A stretch of DNA of 64,000 nucleotides, from contig OW799236.1 in the NCBI GenBank assembly GCA_941918925.1, forward strand, positions 11,445,474 through 11,509,473. The letters run 5' to 3'. The stretch comes from Phyto melanocephala. Lineage: Eukaryota; Arthropoda; Insecta; Diptera; Rhinophoridae. Shown in pieces: positions 12,722 through 25,251 of this stretch (position 1 is the first letter of the stretch; each line of letters begins with the position of its first letter). The translations under genes were made by a program, and so were the position numbers. The notes beneath the pieces were generated by a model. The model was not told where the DNA came from, did no database searches, and saw only the letters and a list, made by a program, of their open reading frames with translations.

Positions 12722-14728
12722 TACTTCAAAAGTATTTATATATACGAATTCGAAAATGCTTTTATAAGCCAGAAAAGACTCCGGTAAATTTAAAACAGAT
12801 TGCTGCTATCCCACCAAAAAATAAGTTCAAGAAATGAAAAACTCTATGCTTAAACGTGTTTAAAAAACATCTACGTTATTTAATTTGTTTTTGTTTTCAA
12901 TTCTTTATTTCAAATAAACGCTATGTGTTAATGTAAACCTAAGTGTGCTTATTTATATTCAAATTTTAATTATGTTTTACGTTTATTTGACAACATATTA
13001 TTATGTTCTATTTATGTTAATAAATTAATGAATTAAAGTATTATAATTTTGCAACTTGATTTTATTCTGTTTTTCGACTCATAATTGTATTATTATTAAA
13101 AGAGTTTCAAAAATTTAAACAAATTTGTAATGAAATTTCTTTGCAAACGACGAATTTCTTTATAATTTGATTTAATCAAAAGTAATCGCATAACATAAAG
13201 CAAAATGCAATATCTGAATTTAAATATAAACAAACCTTTAACTTAACTGCACTCACAATTTCTTTTGTTTGTCTCTTCATTGTTTGTTTTGTATTTTTTA
13301 TTTAATGTCAAGGCTATTTTTCATTCTTGTTATTTTATTTTTTATTTTTTCTTGTCACTAGGCGGTACCATGGCTTTATACTTACTTTTAACTTTGTTTG
13401 ACTTTATCTCTGGGTGTAACTGGTTAAAAAAAAATTTTTTATAAAAGTTTCAGCATCATAAACGTGTTTAAAATATTTTAAAATTTTCATACATACATTT
13501 TAAATGACAGTGCAAAACTGTTAAAAAATAACAACAACTACAATCTAAACATCTTAATATAAACAGAGTGTTCCATTTTCCAACAAGGGTTGATCTATCT
13601 AACCGTTATCAGATCTGGCAATAAACAGATTGCCTTCAGAACAACGCTTGCAACCAAGAATGATAAAAACAAGATTACGCATTCCGACTGTAAAAGATGT
13701 TTTCTTTCTGGGCATGTACGTCACATCAGCCACGCATTAACAAATAATACATAAACAGTAAGATTTATATAAATTAAAGGAGAAAAAAAGGATTATAGTT
13801 TTTATCATTCTCGACTTGCACGTGATTTAAGTCGGCATGTTTTCGTGCGTAAAATTTTCAATTTACAGTTGAGCTAAATTTGCACATCTGGAATGCGGAA
13901 AATTTGGGAAATATTGTAAAAAACCAGTTTGTTGCGTTTTATGGCTCGGTAAAATCTTTAGTCCTTACTTATTTAAAAATGAAACTAGTGAGATTGCTAC
14001 CTCTACCGGCGAGATTTTTAGGGTCATGATTACCAATGATTTGTGGACCTAATATATATGATGTTTACTAAAAACTAGTTTTTTTTAACAAGTTGGTGTT
14101 ATTGACATGCCATACAGTTCCACATTTAGTTGTTTCTCAAAAAGTCCCAGTTATTTGGCCACCAGAATGTTGTCGGTTTAAGACATTAGGATTATTTACT
14201 CTATAGTGGAGTGAAGTTATTGGTTTTTAGGAGCAACTTATGTGGTCACTTTGCCCATCTTTAAAAACGTCTTACAGACAGGGTTAGGTAGAACAGGTAG
14301 CTGTTGTGCAGCTTATTTGGGTCCATCATAATAATCCCTTTGTGATACCTGAATAAAATAAAAAAAAAAGTATAGAAGAATGAAAAAGAAAGACAAGCAG
14401 ACCAGTACACTACTAACTAGTCCACCGGGGCAAATACATTACGTTAATGAAAAAATTATTTAAATCATTTTAAATCATTTTTTCTGGCTCGCAATAAATT
14501 TAAATCAAAAATACGAATAAATTTAATTTATCGATAATTATTTTAATGACACACGTTTCATTTTTATTCAGTCTTTTTATTTAATTAAATATTATTATAA
14601 TCGTATTTTGTTGAAAAACTTTTAAAAATTTGTAAAATATTGTATTTCTAGCTTTTTCGATTTTTTTTCTCCGAATTTTGATTTATTATACATTTTATTA
14701 ATTTTTACTTTTTTTTAAATTCTTCTGT
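12722..14728. other. Intergenic DNA, nothing recognised
   Basis: AT-rich sequence without a credible open frame, RNA gene or complete transposon. The part from 13560 to 14350 is slightly less AT-rich and might contain old transposon fragments, but no motif is readable. Confidence 0.4.
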
Positions 14729-15335
14729 TTTTATACCCGCCACCAAAAAAATGGTGGGGGTATATTCATTTTGTCATTCCGTTTGTAACACATCGAAATA
14801 TCCATTTTAGACCACATAAAGTATATATATTCTGAATCAGGGTTTGATTTCATGACGATCTAGCTATGTCCGTCCGTCTGTCCGTCTGTTGAAAGCACGA
14901 TAGAGGTCGCACCGAAAAAGCTAGGGGGCTCAAATTTTGCCAGAATCTTTCTTATAGATAAGGTTTGTTTGGTATTGAAAATGGGCTAAATCGGAATATT
15001 AGGAAGAGAGTTATAGCTCGAAAAGCAAGAGTAGGTCGAAAAAACCGTGTCCTTCAAACATCGAATAAAATGGAATTGTGTCCAAACGCATTAAAGTAGA
15101 CTCATGAAACTTCGAATATATATTTGTCGAGTAAAAACAATGTTTTTCCCCGAAAATTATCTAAATCTATTCATTACTAAATCTATTAGTACGAAAATTT
15201 ACACCGCACAGTGTATTTTTCGGTATATTTAAAAACAAAAACGTCATAAAAGCAACAAACTTGGATGTACGACTCTGAAATTTTGCACACATGGCTTTTT
15301 GGTCAAATGCTTTGTTCTAACAAAAAATTAATGTG

Positions 15336-16075
15336 CCACGCCCACTTTTACGCCCACCTCCCATATAACGTTTTACCCAAAATTCATATAATTTCTCTAT
15401 TAATATAGATTTTGGAATAAAAAAGGACTATATTGAAACATCTAGGTAGTACTCATTGGCAAAAATAACTTTGACACGCCTACTATAACGCCCACTTTTC
15501 ACGTTATATACCGTTAATGAAATTTAAAAGCTCATAAAACAGCCAAAATTAGAGGTATGATGATAAAATTTGCTACGTATATCCCCCTGGGCATTGTCAT
15601 TGCTGTGTCAGAAAATTAAGGTGACACGCCCACTTTTACGCCCACCTCCCATATAACGTTTTACCTAAAATTCATATAATTTCTCAATTAATAAAGATTT
15701 TGGAATAACAAAGGGTTATATTGAAACACCTAAGTTGTACTCATTCGCAAAAACAACTTTGACACGCCTACTATAACGCCCACTTTTCACGTTATCTACC
15801 GTTAATGAAATTTAAAAGCTCATAAAACCGCCAAAATTAGAGGTATGATGATCAAATTAGCTACGTATATCCTTCTAATAAATTTTATTGTTGTGCCAAA
15901 AAGTTTAGGTGACACGCCCACTTTAACGCCTACCTCCCATATAACGGTTTATCTTAAATTCATGTAATTTCTCTATTGACAAAGTTTTTGGGAAAATAAA
16001 GGACTATATTGAAATATCTAACTTTAATTTGTTAGCAGAAACTTTATTGACACGCCTACTTTACGCCCACTTTCA
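15336..16075 (+). repeat. Tandem repeats of about 288 bp
   Basis: Units begin at about 15336, 15625 and 15913 with GACACGCCCACTTTTACGCC (one or two variants per copy). They share CACCTCCCATATAACG, AATTTCTCTATT and TTAGAGGTATGATGAT. A partial fourth start is seen near 16048. The repeats lie inside the DINE-1-like element and have no open frame. Confidence 0.75.
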
Positions 16076-16124
16076 TTAAGAGACTACATTTACAAAAGCA
16101 TTTTAGTAGCATATCGAAGTTATA

Positions 16125-16656
16125 AAGGGTGGTTAAATTTTAAGGACCGATGTTGACTTTAAATAAAACACAAATTATTTAGGATATTATTAGTATTTCT
16201 TTTTGCAATTATAATATTTGTATGGTTCAATTATGTATTTAACAAAATATCGGCCAATTGGACCCCCAACTTAGGCGGCACACCACGATCCGATAGTCCA
16301 AATTTTCAATGACAATGTTGATGCTAACTAAGAAGGCATTCACAGATTTTCTAAAATTTTATACAGACCTGTTTTGCAGAAATTTAAATATTTTTTACAA
16401 TTCTCCCGATTGTGGACGAATTTAAACGATGATGTTGATCAAAAGAATTACGAAGTGCACAAAATGCATTTTGATTTGAACGCCCATTTTTATAAAAAAC
16501 CTGAATAACTTTAAAGCGTTGCTCATTTGCGTATCTTTCCGCAGATCAAATTGAATAAGTTTGAGATTGAGAAATGTCAAGTGAAATGCAGAAAACAAAT
16601 TTAAAGACTAGGTGTAGTTCACCTTCAACATGGGCTCTTAAAATTTAACCACCCTC
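16125..16656. mobile_element. Mariner-like MITE nested in DINE-1-like element
   Basis: Flanked by TA on both sides. Terminal repeats read GGGTGGTTAAATTTTAAG at the left and the inverted match CTTAAAATTTAACCACCC at the right. It is 532 bp. The minus strand keeps degenerate C-terminal transposase-like remnants with stops. It inserted after the host DINE-1-like copy. Confidence 0.75.
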
Positions 16657-17869
16657 TAAAAAGAAAGTGATACATATTTTATTATAAAGAGATTATTCCA
16701 TAGCGATTAACAAAATAATAAATTTTGTGCTTTAAATATACACAAAATTGGTGGTGGGTATAAAAGATTCGGCACAGCCGAATATAGTGCTCTTACTTGT
16801 TTATTTTTGAATTTATTGAAAAATATTTTTTAAGACCCAGTTTTGATTAACTTTAATTTTTCATTTAGTATGAATATTAATGAAATATTAATGATGTGCG
16901 CGTGATTTTTATTAATTTTTTAATTTAAACTGCCATAGGCTATTTTTGCTTAAACTTGAAAAACAAAATGAACTCATAATCAGGAAATTTCTTGTCACTT
17001 TCAATGAAACATAAATGTCAATTATAGAATGTAATATTTTAAAAGTTTGTTTTAAAAGAAAGCTGTTTCGTTTAGTTTGACCAGTATATTAATATTAAAC
17101 ATAAATAATTAATTAAAAATTTTGTATTAAAAAAAAAAATAAATATATTTTTAACAAAGCAAATTTACAGGAAAAATAGTGTTATTGGGAAAGTTAAAAA
17201 TGGCTATACCATTTAATTTATTTTTTTTTTTTATTATTTTGTAAACTATTTACCTGTAACTACCCTGCCATATCCATTTACTAGGTGTTTTCCTACAGCA
17301 GTCGATGTCCCTACCACTATGCATTAAGCCGATTAACAGCACGCTAACAGCGTAATTTTGAGCTTGTGTCTCCTTGGCTGCTCAAAATTTACGAACCATG
17401 TCTGACTTGGTCATAGGTCCCTAAGGAGTAATTAGAAACTTTATATTCATTTCCAAATGGGGTGAATCCTGCCAAACCAAAACGAAGGACTACATACACT
17501 CTTCTTATTATGAACTTCGGTGAGATGGGTTAACGTTCACATCATATCAGTTATCGAAGCGAATCTCCTTTAATTATCAGTTATCGACGCGAATCTCCTT
17601 TAATTATCCCAACATGCCTTTGGTATCTTTTCTTGGCACAGAAGGTTCCTTTAATAACGTAAACCCGTCTTTGATCTTTGAATTCACGGAAGCTTTAGGG
17701 GCAATTTACGCCATTCGAACGTAATAAAAAAATTAAAATTTTGTTTAGAATTTCTATATCAAAATCACAGCAGACTCGAACGTTCGAGTTTAATTTCGAT
17801 TGTTTTCGAATGTCGTAATTTGCTCTCTAATGTCACACCGGATCATAAGATCTACTTTAGCAAAGGTCA

Positions 17870-19010
17870 GCATTATTTAAGCGGCTATCAAAGGACACCT
17901 TAGGGTTGGATTCTATCATTATTGCTATGGAACATTACCACTGAACATATTACTCAGAATGAAAATTTCTAAGCTTCAATGCAATCACCTATGCAGCAAT
18001 ATCGGGAATTTATCTAAACACTATTACGCAGATGATCGAGCTCGCTCTGAAAACATTTAACGAATTAAGCACGCATATAGACTAAACATAAGTTTTTCGA
18101 AAGCAGAACTTTAAATCTTCATGTTAAAGAACAAAATCCCATATTTTAGCCTCTCGATACTTTTTGGAAACAGAAAGAACATAGAGGCAAGAATACAAGA
18201 GACTGGCTATATGACGCGTTAATAAACTGATTATTTTCTATAAAATTATGAATTTGGCTTAGATCGTAGACCATTTTTTGAACCTATAACGGATTGAGGG
18301 AATATTACGAAGCACAGTTGTTATATAGATGTTGTCAACTCTGACTAAGGCAATGCTGAACTGGCTGCCGGTGAATCTTCTAGCGAGAAAACTGGCTATG
18401 AACGCGGCAATAATACTTAATGCTGTGGGCGGATGGCACTATAGGACATGGGACATATCATGCCAGTATTATTGAGAAGACGCATTATATTTTAGCTATC
18501 GTTGACTGTTGCTTTCCTATAACTTAAATGTTTCTGCAGAAGATACCTCTTTGTCATATCAGAGACCGGAGCAGAAAAAAGTTTCTCCTCTGACCTTAAT
18601 GATCTGAATGTGTACATAGATGGGTTAAAGAGAAGTGGAGTGGGCGGCGGTCATGTGAGAGGATGAATATCTTTCTGACTGCCAGATGAATATAGAATAC
18701 TTCTAGCTGCGGTATCGGCAATTAAACGAGCGGCATCATGGCTGAGATATTCCATAAAAATATCCAAGGCGTTATCAGGTCCCAACATCTCAACTCGTTT
18801 ATGAATGTTAGGCATCCTTCATATGGATAGTGATGCATTTGAATATCATCCTTATATTGTTTCGGGATTGCAAGGATGTAACAGTTAACAGTGATGAGAA
18901 CTGCATAGCTGATGGTCTTTTTAAGGGGGTGCATCACTTAGTGATGGAGAAATCGTCCACTATTGCGTCATACCTCTTTCTGTTTGCAAACATGGTATAA
19001 ATACGTTTTT
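17870..19010 (+). mobile_element. Decayed non-LTR retrotransposon (reverse transcriptase end plus RNase H)
   Basis: Broken plus-strand frames resemble the C-terminal half of an I/R1-like LINE polyprotein. A thumb-like stretch reads LNWLPVNLLARKLAMNAA, followed by an RNase H-like block NVYIDGLKRSGVGGG. After a gap comes LPDEYRILLAAVSAIKRAA, matching the RNase H helix with its acidic residue. Frameshifts and stops are frequent. A weaker GC-richer tract from about 17270 may be more of the same element. The 5' and 3' borders are not defined. Confidence 0.6.
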
Positions 19011-19314
19011 CTAAATGACTGAGCTTTCGAATGGATTTTAGATGTAATACAGGGAGAATAGATTATGAGAGCACGAAGTAAATTTACAAAGCTTTGAAAA
19101 TCGAATTTCCATAAAAAATCAGTTCTGTAGACCCTTTGTAAACTTTAATTAGTTTGCATGGATATGGCAGAATTTTATTATTGTAAATATAACCCCATAA
19201 CGGTCGGCCAAATAGCCTTTAACAAAGTTGTCTTTAACGATGTCTTTAAGGCATTCTTAAATTTGTCACTGACGGCATTTATCGCTAAATCTAGGATATC
19301 CTTATTAATCAATA

Positions 19315-19560
19315 TGATGACATTGTATTTAGTCGTGCCAGAGTGGAGTTTTTTTTTTCTTATTTATTATTAAAGGTTTATTTGACAGATATTTTAGATA
19401 AATTTGTCAAATTAGCCTTCAATAAACCTAAAATATTTTTTATGAATACGGTTCTATTATTTTAAGTTATTTTTTGGATGTTTGTCTTGATGACATTGTC
19501 TTCAGTCGTGCCAGAGTGGTGTTTTTTTCTTATTTATTATTAAATTTTATTACTTTAAAT
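19315..19560 (+). repeat. Short direct duplication
   Basis: A segment of about 55 bases containing TGACATTGT, AGTCGTGCCAGAGTGG and TTCTTATTTATTATTAAA occurs at about 19316-19373 and again at about 19490-19548. Nothing coding is evident. It may be the tail of the adjacent retrotransposon relic. Confidence 0.6.
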
Positions 19561-19697
19561 TATTTTTTGGATGATTTTCTTTTTTAAACTACTTTTCCAT
19601 TTTTAAATTATATAATAATTCACTTTGCTGTCACCATAAAAATTTCAAAACTGCAACGCAAGTAAAAACTTTTCCAACTTTAATGTTAAAACAACCT

Positions 19698-22600
19698 CTA
19701 AACGCCACAGCCTTTTCGTGTGCCATACAAAATTTTTAATTCCGGTGAGATGTGGTAAGTGATCATTATATTTGTTTTTTGCGACAACATATCGCGTTGT
19801 GTATTTTTCTTAAACACCTTAATGCCCGGTTTATGGACTAAGAATGCATTGTCTAATATGTGAAACTCATAATCTAGAACACAGAGAGCATAACCCTAAA
19901 GCAAGAAAGAAAAAACAAGGGAGCAAATAAATTGTGTAAAATATTAAAACAATTGCATTTAATTACTTGTGTCATTTTATCACTTCTACCCTCCCAACTC
20001 AAACGCTCATCATAAAGGGGTTCTGCATTGGTGCCTATATAAATAGGCTCCCAGTGCGAAAATTCTCCCATTCTTTTGCCAATATGAAAGACACTTAATC
20101 CTTCCGTCATATTAGCTGCTATCCATTCCTTGGATTTCGGCACTCTGTGACAGTACGAACATATTCGCTGGTGGAATTGTATCGATTTTTGAGTACGCAA
20201 AAGCTCTTGTAGCTCGGTTTTATCACGAGGTAAAGGACTATTTTCTTTCACTTCGAAAATGGCAAGGGGAAAGACACTAGAATACAAAAAATAATAGAAT
20301 TATATATTTAAGATATTTGTTTTTTAATGAATGTACACAGAAAAAAATATTGCTAAAATTTGTTTAATTAATTGAATTTTTAATTTGTTTTTGAATTCTA
20401 ATTATATTTTTTCATTAATTTAATTAAATTTTTTAATTGATATTAAATATTTTCAAAAAACAAAGAGATTTCTGTCAGTTGAAAAAAATTTTAAAAAATA
20501 AAATATATTATTTTAAATGGCATTTACTTGAAAATTTAATTTTAAGACTAAATTTAATACAATTGTTACTCAAGGAGCGAAATAATGAAAAATTGTCGCC
20601 AATCTGCAAGAGAAAGTTCTGGTAAGTGCACATACGTACATATATAACAATATGTTCTGCTTTAAATATAATAAATGGTTTCGGTTTCATTGTAGGTATG
20701 CCAAAATTCATTACATATTTATTGTGTGCCTTTATATTCCTCAGAATTATCATTTTAATAGGAGGGTTAGTTGATTTTCTTCACTCTGCCTGATCAAGCC
20801 TTTTTACCGGTTAATGTTCCTTTATATCTAGGTCGTTGATGCTTAAAATTATTTTTGGAAATCCGGCTTTTGATATGGTATAGTATGTGTATGTGTGTGG
20901 AACACTATTTCTTATCATTAAATATAATATAATAAATATAATTAAAAATATAGATTCCTTTGCAATATAAATGTAGTATATTAAGAATAAACAAATATAA
21001 AAAAAATAATATTTTTTTTGTATTTTTTTATACAGGTTTAATAAATTATATTACTGATATAATAAATGATTTAATATTATAAAACCCAAATCTCAAATAA
21101 AGACATGATTAAATTAATTAAAATCATTTTTGAAATTTATTGAAATTTTTAATTAATTTTTTAATACTGTTTTAATTGATATTTTTCTCCATATTTTTTC
21201 AATTAAAACTTTTAATTTTCATTTAATTAATAGTATCATTTTGATGATTGGAGCAAAATTAAACAATTTTTTAATTAATAATATTAACTTCGTAATTAAA
21301 ATCCATATTTATTTTTTTCTGTGTATGTGAATGTTTTTCCCATCGAAATATCGTGATTTTTTCTTATTTACATTAAATGTGCATTGATAGTTAAATTTGT
21401 TTTGAAAAGTTGTTTAATGAAGGGTACAAAAACTCGAATTTTTACATCGAGGATATTGAAAATTTTATTGGAAACAAAAATTTCACTTCTTTTTTTTTTT
21501 TTGTAGCGGGTATGAGCAATACATATTAGAGCCAATGTTATACACAAATATCACATGTTTTAAAATCATCCTATTATTTAAATTACTAGATTTAGAAATT
21601 TCAAATGTTTTCTACTCCCGGCAACATTTCATAACGAAAAATCACGCTAATAATTTGGGAAATATTTCTTTTCAATATAAGAAAATTTTTTGATTATTGT
21701 TTTATGTCTGAAAAATATTCCGATATTAGCCGAATGAAGTGCATTTTCGAAACTATACCAGCAAAAACTAGGTAATGATTTGCTCTTACCAAACAACATA
21801 CTTTTCAATGACTATTACATACCGTCTGACTTACTAAGAAGTATTTTAGTAATTACTTGATTTATAATGTGATCCGTAAGTTCTTATTTTCAGAAATTTT
21901 CTTAGATACAACACAATAAAATTTCTGGTTGCGACATTTGCTAGAAGCCATTCAAGTACACAACTTTTTATAATTCTCATTTGGTTTAGCACGATTAGGG
22001 TATAAGTATATATTTTGACAACAGCGACACATCATTTCATTGACAAAGTGATCGCTTATAGATTTTTACTGATTTTTAAATTTCAAATTAACGTATCGCA
22101 GAGTAATCCAACTGAATTTTCGTCCTTAAAAGAACCAAACGACTTCTGTAAGTCCATAATAGTAATGAGTTATTTAGGTTACTAAAATAAGCCTATTAAT
22201 AAGCGACCATAATAAGTACTTATACGAATCCCTTTTTGTAAGCGAGGATAGTAAGAACTCATTTAAGTCGCTATTTGTAAGCCAGCGTGGTAAGTACTTG
22301 CCTCCAATCGCCGTGTTAAAATAATGGAATAAGATGCCAAAGTGTAAGTAGTGAAGAACTGTTTTCTAGTAATTTCAACTCATTATTTTGTAATGTGTTA
22401 TTTTGCTGGGTAGCACTTTTTATCGGTGGCTTGGAGCTAAAAGCGCCAATGTCACTTTTTTGCTCTTTTGAGTTAATCATTGCATTAGATTTGCTTTCTT
22501 GCCCTATTTCATTATGCTTAAACAGCTAAAGTCATACTTAACCTAGAACAGCTTCATAAATAAAATGCTGGCCAATGTCACTATGAAAGCATCTGTAAAA

Positions 22601-24729
22601 GTTCAATTTCAATTTTCTCAAAAGTAAATATTTTGACATTGGCCCTTTTAGCTCTAAGCCACAGATATATGAGTACCACTGTTTCAATTTAACCAAATTG
22701 TAAAATGGAGAGCATAGCATTTAACTTCTAAATTTTTCTTCCCTTCTTATTAAATGACATTTTCTTCATGTCCTTATTCTTAATGCATTTTAGTTATAAT
22801 TTCTACATCCATCCTTCGGATGTCAGTATTAAAAGCATAGTTGTATTTAAGCTTTCACTTAAAAGTGCTATCAAACAACGGAAATGATTATTGTAGAAAT
22901 TGCAAACAGATGACAATGCTATATACATATACTCTTGGCACCACAGGTTAAAGGTGAAAGTTAAAATAATATATATAAAAAAAACGAGCTTTAATTCAGA
23001 TAACTTTTCGTTTGCTTGTACGCACCTAAAAAGATAAAGAACATTTTTTTTAAGAAAAACTGCTAAATCCAGTACATTATTAGTTCAGTTTTTATTACTA
23101 ACTCCAATATGAAATATGTCTCTCCTGTAATATTTGCTGAAAGGAAGTTAGCAGGTTTGCTTATTAAGCCAACGATATGTTGTATAACACACTTCCGCTA
23201 TTACACTTATCGTTACGTCAACTGAAGCTAAAAATCGTTTGGTCAAGAAATTTTGTACATTTCGTATATTTTTACTTTTTTTGTCATTTGTTTGAATATA
23301 CAAAAAAATTGTCTTCACTATTATTTACATTATTTACATACATATACATACATACATATGTATATGTCTAGATAAATAAAACAATTTTGAGTGTTACTAA
23401 TAAAAAAAAGGATATAAATTTAAAATTGTTAAGTTGAACTCTTTTTGGCAAATAAATTTGCATAAAAATATATCCTTAATGATCTGTACGTAAAGCTCTG
23501 ATAAAAATAACGTGCTCAATTAAAAACTCTACTCACCGTGGTGATTTCCGCTGCAAATACGACTCGTTGCGTGCAATCATTTGTAAGAATTGTTTCACTA
23601 AACCTGGATTTGGATACAGCTCAATGTCGGAGGCCAAAATAAAATGTGTTAAGGCTGCATCGCGAGCAATATTACGTCCTACATTAATCGGATACAAAAT
23701 ATTCTTTTGTGTCTTATACAGACGATCTGATGTTACGTTCACATAAGGAGCGGGCAGTGAACAATTGTAGTTCATTTTTAAAACTTCCGCCTGCGATGGT
23801 ATCGTTTTTGGCATATATTTATTACTAAAAAACAGGTGAAATGTGGCAAAGGATCGTACCAAATTACTTTTAGGTAAACAGTCTCTTAAATAATTAATGG
23901 AATCTAAAGTGGGTTGAAAGTCAGTACCAGGTGCATGCATGGCTATGCTAATAGGAGCATTCCATCTGGTAAAATATGCATTAATTTAAAAAAAAAAACA
24001 TTAATAAAAATAATAGAATTTTGGTAAAATTAAGTTTCCCCCTTACCTTTCTAGAAGGGGTATAACATTATCTAAAAATGTATAATCCGCATGTGTTGTA
24101 TAGGTTATAGATTCGTGGCACTTGAGTTCACTATGTTCGGCACGAACATAATTTTTTAACACCCAAAAGTCTCCACGTTGTAAAATTTTAGGTTCGTATG
24201 GTTTTTCATAGCATTTTATTACGCTACGCAAACGTTTATCGAAGTCGTTTTTATAGCCTGTGACCATATAACTGCTAGCTGCCTTATTTTGGGAATTATT
24301 TATGTAACTATAACCACCAGGAACAATATTATTAGTAACTGTTACTGGCTCCAATACATTCAGATCCATCTCTGGTGTCTTACCATCATTGTTAGCTGAC
24401 TGTATATCGAAGAATGGAACACCCGCACCTTTGCCACTATTAGCAGTCGCTAGTTGTTGGGCTGTTGACTTTGGGACGTTAACACTTTTTCCTAGGGTTT
24501 CTCTGATCACATTCTGCTGTTGACTTTGTGTCTGTTGTTCTTGTATAAGTAATTGTAAGCCTGTCGCAAGATTATTTCGATTGTCAATTATAGCGTGACT
24601 GCATATGTACAATATCATAGTAATATTTATCAATATACTCCATCTAAGCAGCCATTGGCGTCGTGGAAATATTTTTTGTCCCAAAGGTTCGAAACGCATT
24701 TTAAATGCGTTTTCTTTATTTTCTAACAT
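19698..24729 (-). CDS. GT49 family glycosyltransferase (B4GAT1/LARGE-like), paralog 1
   Basis: Four coding exons: 24047-24729, 23537-23965, 19967-20276 and 19698-19895. All have GT/AG borders (donors GTAAGG, GTGAGT, GTAATT) and compatible phases, giving 539 residues with no internal stop. A short basic cytoplasmic tail and one membrane segment (about 27-46) predict a type II Golgi protein. A Gln-rich stem precedes the catalytic domain, which carries NVGRNIARDAA and the metal-binding DIE (341-343) in FILASDIELYPNPG. Further along is WEPIYIGT, and the C-terminus reads ILDNAFLVHKPGIKV, then PELKILYGTRKGCG. GT49 enzymes such as B4GAT1 add glucuronic acid to glycans; the donor and acceptor here are unknown. 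Sites NCS (295) and NVT (304) could be glycosylated. The first exon is continuous where paralogs 2 and 3 have an intron. A start at Met11 is possible. Confidence 0.85.
20335..21324. mobile_element. AT-rich non-autonomous transposon-like element in GT49-1 intron
   Basis: Ends ACACAGAAAAAAATA at the left and, inverted, ACACAGAAAAAAATAAATA at the right, flanked by ATGT on both sides. The 990-bp interior is AT-rich and full of AATTAATT motifs with no coding potential. It lies in the 3.26-kb third intron of paralog 1. The superfamily is undetermined, and the 4-base flank match could be chance. Confidence 0.5.
21325..22422. other. Intron DNA of GT49-1, nothing recognised
   Basis: Intronic, AT-rich. 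A stretch at about 22170-22310 repeats short TAAGTACTTA/TAAGCGA motifs. No gene or element is identified. Confidence 0.4.
22423..22665. mobile_element. Tc1/mariner-type MITE with TA flanks
   Basis: A 243-bp element flanked by TA. Inverted ends of about 31 bases: GTGGCTTGGAGCTAAAAG with GCCAATGTCA at the left, and the mirrored TGACATTGGC with CTTTTAGCTCTAAGCCAC at the right. There are three or four mismatches between the arms. No coding sequence. It lies in the GT49-1 intron. Confidence 0.75.
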
Positions 24730-25251
24730 TTTTAATTTCGATTAAGTTTTCTTGAAGCAGTTAATTTATACAAGTTTAATAATTGGTGATATACGTTCGT
24801 ATAGCTTCAAGTTTATTTTCAAAACTTTTGAAAAGGAATTTTAAAAAAGAAATCAAATATGTATAGGAAGATAAACTGAAATTAGAACAAAAATTAAAAA
24901 GAATAATAAAATAAATAAAATAAACACAACACTTATATATTAAATTAATAAAGTCTACAGGGTTATTTATTTAGTTGTTTCAATTTAGCCACTCCAATAA
25001 GGCAGTTAGCTATTAAATATTTGTCGTGTGGAGAGTCATTTATCTAGCAAAAGGTTTGCTATTTACGAATATAAATCGTTTAACAGCCGTAAAAAGCTTA
25101 AAATTAAGCTCAAAGTTCATTTATCACTCGATGATTGCGTCAGCAAGTAAATTTGTCGTATATGGGCCATTGCATCCGGAAAAAGTGACTGTTTGGTGCG
25201 CTTTAAAGCCATTAGCGTAGAAATTTTAAAATTAATTTCAAACTAAATATT
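24730..25251. other. 5' flank of GT49-1 with small mariner scrap
   Basis: Presumed promoter and 5' leader of paralog 1; no clear TATA box was assigned. At about 25160-25205 a plus-strand frame reads GPLHPEKVTVWCAL, matching HPEK-TVWC of the mariner transposases elsewhere in the window. It is a very short relic. Confidence 0.45.

Larger units (their letters stand above)
14729..16802 (+). mobile_element. DINE-1-like (Helentron-type) element with internal tandem repeats
   Basis: The 5' part has a hairpin (TACCCGCCACC pairing with GGTGGGGGTA, 14733-14762). It continues with TTTTGTCATTCCGTTTGTAA, AAAGTATATATATTCTG and a CCGTCCGTCTG microsatellite block. The end is GATTCGGCACAGCCGAATA, a palindromic hairpin, then TTACTTGTTT. 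These blocks match the remembered INE-1/DINE-1 organisation. No transposase or helicase is encoded. The middle carries about three tandem units of about 288 bp (from about 15336 to 16045), each containing ACGCCCAC boxes. A mariner-like MITE is nested at 16125-16656. Confidence 0.75.
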
